64,000 nt of DNA, taken from Gelatoporia subvermispora B (taxonomy: Eukaryota; Basidiomycota; Agaricomycetes; Polyporales; Gelatoporiaceae). Below are positions 28,613-38,899 of this stretch, in pieces; positions within the stretch are counted from its first letter, which is position 1; every line of letters begins with the position of its first letter. A program made the translations under genes and the position numbers. The notes below the pieces were generated by a model. That model was not told the origin of the DNA, did no database searches, and was given only the letters and a program-made list of their open reading frames with translations. The stretch covers positions 192,382 to 256,381 of the forward strand of contig KB445803.1 of assembly GCA_000320605.2 (NCBI GenBank). The letters are read 5' to 3'.

Positions 28613-31256
28613 CTATGGGCCTTCCGTCCGGGCTTCTGCCATCACAGAAGGACCGAAGGTTCGAATGCACGAGCCATGAACGGGGTCGACCCAGAACTGT
28701 TCGGGTACCAAGACACGGAGTGGATCTTCTGCGCCATCTGTACCTTGTCCACCGCAAGGCATCAATGTTTGCGGATCCCAGAGATCGCCAAACTCGTCTA
28801 TGCTTGGATTACGAGCGGGGAAATATGACGCTGTGAGGACTGAAGAGGATATCAGTCAATGATCAAGCGACACCTGTATTGATGTTACTGACATGCGTTC
28901 CTGCGCATCCTGATATTCTCCCAGTATGCTCGGGCATCCACGGGTATAGCGTCATACCTGTATCCGACGAAATACGGGTGTCTCATGATAGCAGCGACGG
29001 TCGGCCTGTTCTCCGGCCTCCACTGCAGCATCTACGCATTCTGTTAGCCCAGTAGAGACCGAACGGGACAAGAAATCACTCACCTGCCACACTAGGTTTC
29101 TCGCCTCATAATCCTGGATCACGGACACCAGCACCATCAAATCGGCTTCATACCGCGTTTCTGCCTTTTGAATAGCTGACTCCGTTGACTGCGGACCGAG
29201 TGAAGTGTTCGTCATCTCCGAGAGTTGCTCTACCCAGGATCTCAAGCCCCCAAGAACTGGGTCTCCACCGGTCAGTAGCTCGAGAATGACAAGGCCGACG
29301 CTCCAGATATCCACTTCCGAGTGATATGCCGTCCTCCGACCAATGTGGTTGAGGCAGATCTCCGGAGCGACATACCCAGGCGTCCCGCAGAGGTGTTCGT
29401 GGCCCTCTTCAGTCTCGAATTTTCCCTGGCCGAGATCGCAGAAGTGAAGATGGCCGAACGGATCGAGTAACATGTTGTCTGGCTTGAGATCCGAGTGAAC
29501 GTAGCCAAGCTCTCGCAGACTCTCGAGGCCAACGATCTGACGGGACGTCAATAACCCAGATTACCGTTAAGAGCATATAGGTACAGAACTTACCATTTCG
29601 GCCACCCATTGTTTGAGCTGTATCTCACTAATGTTCTTTGTCCCTCTGTCCATGATCCACCCAAGACTGACTGGATACACCCGCTGTAACGCGTGTTTCA
29701 ATATCAATCTCAGTTGCAGACAGAGGAAGACAACGCACCATGACGAAATAGATATGCCTCACGTCAGACCAAGACTCAAGCATCCCGACCAAGCCAGGCC
29801 GACGCTCCTGTGTGACACGCTCGAGAGCGTGCTTTTCGAACATAACCTGCTGTGCTCCGTGGGTCGTCTGGCATTGCCGGACCTTGTCGATGACCTTGAC
29901 CGCGTAGGAGTTGCCGTCTTGCGTGTCAGCCCAGAAGACTCGGCCGTATCCTCCCTCGCCTATACGTTGCTGAAGAAGGTACTTGTTGCCTGAAGGAGAG
30001 TGGAGACAAGGAGTGCCGTACACATAGTCAACAAGCGGCATGACCTCAGTGTAAAGCTGTGGTGCTGAGAAGGCAACATTCTCGTTGGCGGAACCAGGAG
30101 CTTGAAGATTCGAGACGTCTTCGGCACAGTTGGCCGTATATTCGCAGATGGCATCATCTTCAATGTTGAGGAAACTGTCCTCGGTCAACTCAATTGACAC
30201 AGGTGATCTCGCCGATTGTATCGAACACGATGAAGGAGGTGAGTAGAAACCGAAGTCGCCCCCGAAGTTGTCCTCTTCCGTAGCTTGGTCGTCAGGAAGG
30301 TTCTTGTAGTGATGAACTAGCTCGCGAATTTCCTCAAGACTGGACTCGGCGAGTGCTCCAGAGCCCGGTGAGCTCGCGTCGGTAGACACGGACAAAGAGG
30401 ACAACGATATGGACGAACCAGCGTCAACCGAGGGCCTGCTACGTATGCTCGATATCTCTAGCGTTACTTGTGGCCGTGGTGGAGGGTAAAACACACGCAT
30501 GTGCAGAAGGGGGTTGACATTTGAGTCTTCGGCGTCCGTCGAGACCTCAGGCTTCAGGTTCACGTCCGAATCCCCATCCCTCTCGTCTTGTGTAAGATCG
30601 ATGATTTCGAAACCAGACGGTAGCTTGTGAGCGAGTGGAACATCGACGATCGACGATAACGACATGTCCATGCTTCCGTCCAACGACGACGCTCTGTCAT
30701 TTCTTCCACCATCCGGGGATATTGGGCACTGGAGATACTTGACTTCAAGCTTGTCGTAATTGTCAGCGTTATTCGACGAATGATCAAGGCTTGTCTCAAC
30801 ATCGGGTGTTGAAGGACCACTGCTTTCAGGTGTGGACAACGATGATAGAGCGAGTCCAGGAGTTGCAGTTACCGGTCTGACGGGGATGTTGATGGAAGTA
30901 CCATATGAGACAGATTGGGAGTGCATCCAGGTCGAGAGGCGTCCGAGGATGGTGACCGTAGGACGTAGGGAACTGATGAACCGCGGAGGCCACAAGTTCA
31001 GGCCAACAAAGGACGCGATTTTCGCGCCGCTGTACTGTGGCACATTGTCTGACTTGATTGTGAAGAATATATATGGGGCGCTGGATTGCGCCCAGGGAGA
31101 CACCCGCTGCATGATAGCTGCAAGACAGAGCTGGAGTATGCGTTTGAAGCTATTGAGCAGCGCAACTCGGGAACGCGACGCGATCGACATGGGGCGGCTG
31201 CGAGTTTGGCGATCGAGAGGTAGATCATCCTCGCCGCTGAAGGCTTGGGCCCGCAT
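28613..31256 (-). CDS. Protein kinase K3 of the K1-K4 family, variant catalytic loop
   Basis: Five exons on the minus strand: 29739-31256, 29594-29683, 29084-29536, 28893-29031, 28613-28839, giving 808 aa. The kinase domain starts near residue 430 with GEGGYGRVFW and lysine in YAVKVI. The catalytic loop is HSDLKPDN, so the usual Arg of HRD is Ser, and the metal-binding motif is CDLGQ instead of DFG. Catalytic Asp, Lys and Asn are kept and GTPGYVAPE is normal. The N-terminal 400 residues are acidic and Ser-rich with a hydrophobic patch (RILQLCLAAIMQ) shared with K4. The last exon was found by analogy: the intron at 28840-28892 has donor GTCAGT, a CTGAT branch site and phase 1 like its paralogues. 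Reading through instead would end the protein at 28885. Confidence 0.85.
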
Positions 31257-32414
31257 GATAGTGAAGGCTGAGTTCGTGTGGGAGAGGACGGATGGGCGGG
31301 AGGCTTATATCGCTGCCACACTCGCCACGGACAAACTGTCCGCAGGCGCCCAAGCCACAGCATCAAGCAAACGGTCACCAATTCAGGATTGATAAGTAAT
31401 TCCGGGTGCACTTCGGGCGCGCTGATGGAAACTTTATTCGAAGCTCGCCATCGCGTAGCCCAGCCTCGGAGGCCAAAGCATCAGCGTCCGCTGGACCCTC
31501 CGACCTACTTACAGGTATCTTGTCATCCGACGCAGTGCCGAATGTGCATTCGGTTACGATTTTAACTCTCTGATGTGTTCTAAATGCCTCCTATCTGCTG
31601 TGCTACTCATTCCGAGAGGATGTCGAGCAGCAGGACAGCTGCCGCCACAGCAGTCGCGGTGCCGGAGCGCCGAGGCCCGTTCCCGGCGAGACGTCTAGAT
31701 CGCACCGTGGGAACTCAGAACAACAGTCTCATAAGTTATAGCGTGCGGCAGTATGACGACCGCAGTGCAGAGGATCTCGTCTTGTGGTGTACAAAAATAC
31801 ATCGACATAGCCAGACCGTAAGAGATTCCCATAGGATCCTGTCAAGTGAGAACTAACGAGGGGTCCCCGTCTTGCTGTGCCAAAGTCGGGACCCTCGAAT
31901 GCAGGACAAGTCCTCGAGGCTAACACTTTTGGAAAGTTTGGTCTAGGCTCGGGTCTCACAGTACGAGGGATTCAGAGAGAGGTCCAGGGCATACTGAATG
32001 TAAATGAGTTACAGCAGAATCGCCACGACGTTGAGAGTAGAGACAATTAGCCTGTCTCTCCCGGGTACTAAGGCATCGTTGCTGGCAGAGACGTGACATG
32101 ACATCGACTCACGTGCTCGTGACAAACCGTGCCGCCTGCGCGTTCCTTCGAGATGGTTTCAGCTTGAGGTGCCCATCGTCCCGAATTTCGCTCAACAGAG
32201 ACGTCGCGCTCGAGGATCGCAAGATTGCGGTTGCTCGAAATTTTCGAGGGTATACTGATACATTGTGGTATACATCAATAAAACTGCCACAAGGCCACAA
32301 GTTCTACAGGAATCCGATGGATCTACATTCAGTCTACAGGCACCTCAACCACGGTGTTCCGGAATATAAGAGTACATAACACAAACTTCGTCGCTCATCG
32401 TGTCGCTAGATGGA
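31257..32414. other. Intergenic between kinases K4 and K3
   Basis: About 1.2 kb. It holds the K3 promoter (a weak GATATAAG near 31303-31310 on the minus strand) and the 3' flank of K4. No further gene is recognised. Confidence 0.5.
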
Positions 32415-34819
32415 TTAACACCAGCACAAGTTCCTATGACATGAGCATTTTGTCATCCGCGGGGTGACCAGCGCACAGCAGCCGTGGTTGTAAGGGATGT
32501 CGTCGAGGATGTCATCTGACGCGCGATACTCGAAGAAGTCGCCGAATTTGATCTCTTCCATTGACTGTCGCAGTACGTTCGATTGCAGCCCCTCATCTTC
32601 CCTGCTGCTGTTTATCTCAGCAGTATCGAGGATTGGCGGACGGAACGTGTCCTTGAGGTAGGGCATTTTCATCTCGCCTATGGTGTCAGGATTAGTGTGG
32701 TCGGCGCACGAGATAATAGTAGTGGCGTACTGTCGTCTTTTCCCACGCTGTCCCAGTCAATTGCCTCATCTCCAGCGAAATACGCGTGTGCCATGATTTG
32801 CTCCAGGGAAGGTCGGTTGTGGCAATTGAAGTCAAGCATCTGTGATGCAGGTCAGCCAACACATACAACGTGAGAGTACAGATGAGCCACTTGCCCCTAT
32901 AAGTAGCGCCTTTGCCTCGTCATCCTCGACATATGCGTTGACGTAACTTTCGATGTCGTTGGTCCAATTCCACATTCTTCCCAATTGCTCGGGGAACTCG
33001 CTAATGCCCGCAAACATGTGCAGCCCGGGGCCTTTTCGAGCGAGGATATGGAGGAGCACGAAGCCGAGGCCGAAAATATCCGCCTTCCAGTTATAACCGA
33101 ATGTCGGTGGGTACGGGCAGACCTCAGGTGCCACGCAGCCGACGGTTCCTACCGGACCGTGTTTGAACTTGTGTGCAGGAAGAGTGTCGCCATTGCCTGT
33201 GCCGTCCGCAAGACCCATGTCGGCAATCCTCAGGTGCCCGAGGGGGTCCATCACGATGTTCGCAGGTTTGAGATCGCGATGTATATAGCCAAGTTCGTGA
33301 AGGCTCCGAAGGCCAATGACCTGACGCCAGCATGAGCATGATGCAAGTGTATAAAGCAACCCCAATATTCACCAATTCCGCACAGAAGCGTCTGAGCTGC
33401 GTCGGCGAGATATCCCCGGGACTCTCGAGCAGCGTAACCAAAGAAACAGGGCACAAGGGCTGAAGCGCACTTCAATAAGAAACAAGGACGTCGAAGAAAA
33501 GACGTGCTCACCATGACGAAGTATATAAATCGCAGATCAGACCATGATTCGACGATTCCGACCAAGCCACGCTTCTGGTGCTCCGTGATCTCCGTCAAGA
33601 TTTTCTGCTCCCTGAGCATGCGACCCAGTCCATTCATATCCCGATATACCCGATCCTTCCGCGAGACCTTGATGGCGTATGCCGAGCCATCCTTTGCCTG
33701 TGCCCAATACACTGCAGACCAACCGCCCTGGGCGATCAACGAATACATCGCGTACTTCTCCCCAGCTGGCGACTGCACATGGAGCATATCACGATCCACG
33801 TAGACGCTATCCCCGAGTGGGCGGAAGGTTCGCGGCTGCGCTGGTTGCTCGATGTCGTCGGCATGGTCTGTCAAATCGATCGGGCCCGCAGAGGTTCCAA
33901 CCACACCAGTGCTCGCTGGCTCATAGTGAGCGAGCTCGGGGTCGGACGCGTTATAACGTGGGGACTGGGAAGGATCATAGACTTCATCGAAGGATGAAGG
34001 AGAGAGGTAGAGGACGGGGATGTCTTCCTCGGCCTCGAGAGAGGGTTTGTCGCGGGTGACATGCTCCAAAGGGGACTTGTCGTCAACGCCAGCGTCGACA
34101 ACGTCAAAGTAGTCCTTCGCCACAGTGTCGGACGTGTCGCTCTGTATGCCTTCCGAGCCGAACCGGGTACCGGATGACTGTGGGTCGGAATCGCTGCGAT
34201 CAGTCAAGTCTGGGGTGGATGCCGAATCGAGGGAAGAGGACGAAGAGGGAATAGCCGGGGACGCGTCCGGCGCGTCGATTCCGCGATGCGATGCTTCATC
34301 GTCGCCCGCTGAGAGCTCTGTGGCCTGGGAGTCGGATTCCGAGTATTCGTGGCACATGGCGTTGTTAACGACGGGGTCTTCAACGATGTGGCGTTCTTCA
34401 TTGCCCGAAGTGGTCAGCGCAGTATCGAGCTGGTTGGTCTGGGAGGAATCGGGCTTGAGGGCTACATCTGTGCAGATATCCGTGGAGGCGTCCAAGGCGA
34501 CTTGGACGCGAATGAACGCGTCCGCGAAGACGAGTGGGATGTGGCATGGTTCGAAGAGCCGGGGCAGGAATCGACGAATGCCGAGGCCGATCGCGAGCTT
34601 GATACCGTTTAGTTGCGGGGCAGGTTGAGTGGGAGGAAACCAGTATTGAGCATCGAGGGCGGCCACAAAGCGCACGCTGGCAGCGATGCACAGCTGCAGG
34701 AGACGAGAGAATTTGGAGGTAAGAGGAAGGCGCGTGCGCCGCCCGTGGCGTCCCGGGCGCGAGCGCGGGCAGGTTGTGCGCATCTTCTCCGCTCCTCCGT
34801 AAAGACAGAAGGTCAGCAT
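32415..34819 (-). CDS. Protein kinase K4 of the K1-K4 family, degenerate glycine loop and DMG motif
   Basis: Five exons on the minus strand: 33512-34819, 33373-33459, 32895-33320, 32731-32839, 32415-32677, giving 730 aa. The kinase domain starts near residue 360. The ATP loop [10 protein letters not shown] lacks the normal GxGxxG spacing. Lysine is in YAIKVS, the catalytic loop is HRDLKPAN, the DFG motif is DMG within IADMGLAD, and CVAPEV follows. The protein may therefore be weakly active or a pseudokinase. Intron 3 (32840-32894) uses a GC donor, GCAAGT; only that site keeps the frame and the paralogue junction. The start at 34819 is chosen 51 nt below a TATATAG box; 34783 is an alternative, and the open frame extends to 34900. 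The N-terminal LQLCIAAS patch matches K3, so K3 and K4 form a tandem pair. Confidence 0.84.
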
Positions 34820-34869
34820 GAGTGCGGAGAGCAAGAGAGGTGAGGAGGGGGCGGAGCAAGAGGGCGGGC

Positions 34870-34876
34870 CTATATA
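34870..34876 (-). promoter_or_regulatory. TATA box of kinase K4
   Basis: TATATAG on the minus strand, 51 nt upstream of the chosen ATG. It argues against the longer start at 34900, which would lie upstream of it. Confidence 0.5.
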
Positions 34877-36127
34877 GCAGCCACAAGCAGCGACGGGCAA
34901 AGAAGGGCGCTAGACTCCTACTGTGGCCATACCCAAGTCAGGCCGTCGGGGACCGCGTTTGTCGAGATAATCATCACGCGCTACGGAGTGGCCACGGCGG
35001 CAAACCTTCCTCGAAGTCGCTTGGTCGTTCAGCCAAAGTCAAACTTTAGCCCGTCCTCTTTGTCCTGCTCACGGAGTGATGCGAGGGATAACTACCTGAA
35101 CAATCTGCAGTATGTGTTGTATAGTCTTCCCTCATCCCTCAACATTACATCGCTGGTCATCATGCAGCGCATGGCGTACATACTCGCCGCACCTGCATCT
35201 CGTCGGTGGTAGGATGGCGGAGCGCCCAGGTCCGGTGATTCAGATGGCCAAATTCGTCCTCCTTATGTTCGTGGGAACGAGAGAGACAGGAGATTTTTAG
35301 AATGCTTGACGACAAGAGGATGGTCCGGAGATCTTCATTTCAGCTCTATTCTATATGTATGCCCGTACTCTGTGTTTCTAGGCTCAGAGCGGTCGTCTTT
35401 GCTTTCCGAAAGGCGGTGCGACCTCGAGCACCGTCAAGTATTCTCTATTGTGTCAAGCCCAGCTACCGAAGGAAGAATGAGACCTCCTGATATGATGAGA
35501 GTTGATCTACGCTAGGAATACAACGCACTCACCAGGAGCCTCAATCAGATAGCATTATGGGCTGGAGACCGCCTGTGAACGAAAGCAACGGGTTCTCGTG
35601 CGCCGGATAGTAGTCGTAACGCGCATGATGTGTAGTACTACGAAAATACAATCGAAGAGTAACTTTTCGGGTGTATACGATGCTAAGAGACTGAGCGTAA
35701 CAGCCCTGAAGTGATTCTGAACCTCAATCCAAGTGACATTGATGCGAGTAGTGCAGAACACGAGCTGTTGCAGGCTCTTGAACCAGCCGTCGCTATAGAC
35801 AAGCCCTGCTCAATCCGAGGGCGTGCACACGTGCTGATTATGTGACTATGATCATGTGACTTTCTAGAAGTAGGCCGAATTTGGATGTGTGTGAAGGCAG
35901 GGCAAATCTATAGGACGGCTGGTGCTGAAGGCGCGCCGAGGTTTTGCCGTTCGGAGGAACCGGAGATCTCGAGTACCCGAGCAGCGAGATTTTGGGCGTC
36001 AAATCATATTTTCTGCATGGAATTTCCTGGATTTTTCCTCCTCGCGTGCCGCCGGGATTGTCACGCGGGCAGCGGGCGCTCCTACGTCACGGATCTCTCC
36101 TTGATTAGTCACCAAGTCGAACCTCCT
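34877..36127. other. Intergenic, no gene recognised
   Basis: About 1.25 kb between kinase K4 and the helicase, which are transcribed away from each other. The helicase frame is open from 35885, so its start could lie up to 240 nt upstream. I searched this region for terminal repeats of a helicase/DUF6589 element and saw none that were convincing. Confidence 0.45.
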
Positions 36128-38899
36128 ATGAAGAGGACAACCATACTCGGCAGTTATAGAAGCCAGATGACTCCGTCTGCTTGGTCTATTCAGCGTATTC
36201 GTGATCTCACGGAGAAGAAATTCGGAAAGCGTGCATGTCTCTTCCAGCTCAATGTCGCTCGCTCGCTTTATGAGAAACAACACGACGTTGTCGCCATCGC
36301 GGCGACTGGCTCTGGCAAGACGCTTTCATTTTGGATCCCATTGCTTATGGCTCTCGAAGACAAGCAAGACAAGATGATCTTTGTCGTCACTCCGCTGAAC
36401 ATTCTTGGACGCCAAAATGTGGAGATTTTGGGAGCGGCTGGAATTAGTGCCGTCGCTGTGGACGCACAGAGTGCCACAGAGCAGACGTTTGCGGTGCGCC
36501 TTTTTTTCGATATTCTCTTTGCAGGAGTTGATCCAGAACTGGAAATACAGGATATTGAAGCCGGGAGGCACCAAGTTGTCGTGATTAACCCAGAGGTGCT
36601 CATGCGCTCGAAGGGTCATTGCGACAAACTCTGGAAAAATTCTGACTTCACGTCCCGGATTCTGTATTTCGTATTCGACGAAGGCCATTGCATCAGCGAA
36701 TGGAGCGCCTTTCGGGAACAGTACAAGCATGTCGGCTCTCTTCGATATCTCATCCCTGACTCAATTCCTTTCTACGTCGCTTCTGCTACTCTGCCGACTC
36801 CAGTCCTTTCCGATGTCACCGACCTTCTCAACTTACGACCTAACCAGACCGACCATATATTCCGTTCGAACGACCGTCCAGACATCGCCATCGGCGTTCG
36901 TAGAATGCGGCACGCTGCGGATTCGTATCACGACTTGGACTTCCTGATACCAGATAACTTCAAGGACGGAGACCCCCCGCCACCAAAGTTTCTGATCTTC
37001 TTCAATAACATCCGGGAGGCAGAATCAGCCGCTCAGCATCTTCGGAGTCGCCTACCTGAGCATCTTCGCCAAAAGGTCAAGTGGTTCCATTCGATCATGT
37101 CCGACAAGTACCGGAACGATGAATTCGAGGCCCTCAAAAATAGCGATGTATTTGGTCTATGCGTCACCGACTCCTTTGGAATGGTACGGCGATTGTCTAT
37201 CGGAATAATTCACTCTCTGAATTCTCTTGCAGGGACTTGACTTATCGGACATCAAACTCATCATACAGTGGAAAGTACCGTCCAGCCTTAACACGCTTTG
37301 GCAACGCTTTGGCCGTGCAGCAAGAGGTGATGGGTTTCAGGGTTTTGCAATACTTATTGCAGAGAAGGCCCTCTGGGATAGTGAAATTCAGAAACGGAAC
37401 CGTCGAAAAGCACAAGCCGCAGCACCAAAGAAACGAAAACGTAAGAACACATCCAAGAAACCATCCAAGCGTAGGCGGCTCGGTGATATGCAAGCTTCTC
37501 GCACTGGGGCCGTTACTCTCTTGCAGCCTGTCTCAGGTGCAAGCGGTGACTTGAGTGGCGATGACGACGTTGCTAACTTAGATATCCCGGAGACCATACA
37601 ACCAGCGCTCAACGCTGATACAGGTATTTTTTACGTTGATTCTTGACGATGTAATGGGCTAACTTGAACTCAGAGATACAAGACGGCGCTGATGATATTG
37701 AGGTCGACCTTGAGGCCTTAAGGTACTTGTATGCGAAGAGTACAATTACGAAGATCACTGCAGTGAAAAAAGAACTCAAGACCGTTCAGCCAGCACTCCT
37801 CGACCTCGTCAATGCCAAATCACGAGGGCTCAAGTGTAGACGTACGCCCATTACACTTTTCTATTCAAATGACAAGCGTAGTATGTGATCAGATCTTGGG
37901 CGTTTGTACTTATCAATTCTCACGCTTCATCACAACAGCATTCGATCACCTCCAGTGTGATAATGAACAACCTGGTGGCTGTCGACGCTGCGCTCCTAGG
38001 TCTCCGTCTCCGTGCTGTGATATTTGCGACCCAACCGCATTCAACATCTTTGGTGATACTAGCACCGTCAAGCCAACGAGAACAATGAAGAAGTCAGCAA
38101 TCAAGCCTTACAAAGCGGGCGAAGCAGAGCAGCGACTGCGACTCAAACTCCTCGACTGGCGTGACCGAGAGGCCGAGAGCAAATACGGCCGAGCCATGTT
38201 TCTTGACTTTGGAGGGAGCTTGGTATTTTCAGACGAGAACCTCGAGCGCATAGTCGACTGCGCTCAAGCTGGCAAGTTGGAAACTCAAGAACACCTCCGG
38301 AAAGAGGTTGCCTGGACTGGCGAGTGGACAGATGCCCTTGGAGATGCTCTCATGAGAATTGTGCACACCGTCTTTCCTCCTCCCCCTCCTCCAATCCTAC
38401 TTGCGGTGCCTATGCAAGTAGATGTTCCACAAGGGCAGGAGCAGCCTGAAGCTGAAGCAAGTGCAAGCGGTGCTCGGAGGCGCAAGGCTCCAACGTGCAG
38501 CCGGTGTGGACGCCAGGGACATAGCTGTAAGTGCAAATGTAAACTCGTTCATATGTCGCTAATCCAACTTTTGCAGGCCGTTCAAGGGATTGCCCTCTGC
38601 GTCCACCTGAGGCTGCAGCTCCCCAGCCTCCAGCAGTCTCCATGAGCCAGCTTGTTCTCAATGCGAACAGCGCAAGCCTGAATGTCACCCGCTATACGTC
38701 GCCCATCCCCAGGCCCCGGAATTCAGGACTTGTTTGGTGTGCTCCATACATCCCCCCCTCAGTACAAGTGAATGGTCCGAACGGTACGTCTACACATCCA
38801 AATCGCCGTCCTCCCCATCAACCTCTTCCATCGCAATGTCATCTTCCACATCCGCCGGTTCAAACTCCCCTGACCCCAACCTTGCCAGCCCGCTGTTGA
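36128..38899 (+). CDS. RecQ-like ATP-dependent DNA helicase with zinc-binding C-terminus
   Basis: Exons 36128-37183, 37233-37623, 37674-37880, 37939-38526, 38577-38783 and 38889-38899 give 819 aa. Helicase motifs: Walker A AATGSGKT, DEGH in place of the RecQ DEAH box, SATLP, CTDSFGMGLD across the first intron, and the arginine finger in QRFGRAAR. After a Lys-rich linker there is a Cys cluster like the RecQ zinc site (KCRR, CDN, GCRRC, CCDICDP). Further on, spliced across 38527-38576, comes CSRCGRQGHSC, a zinc-knuckle-like end. The first start giving a normal N-terminus is 36128; 36167 is an alternative and the frame is open from 35885. The last intron (38784-38888) has donor GTACGT and a CTGAC branch. 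Reading through it also ends at 38899 and gives 854 aa. This is a lineage-expanded class, not the housekeeping RecQ. It faces the DUF6589 gene. Confidence 0.85.

Noticed and set aside
28885..28893. Early stop as the true end of kinase K3
   Set aside because: A canonical phase-1 intron (28840-28892) at the same place as in the three paralogues leads into a further open exon ending at 28613.
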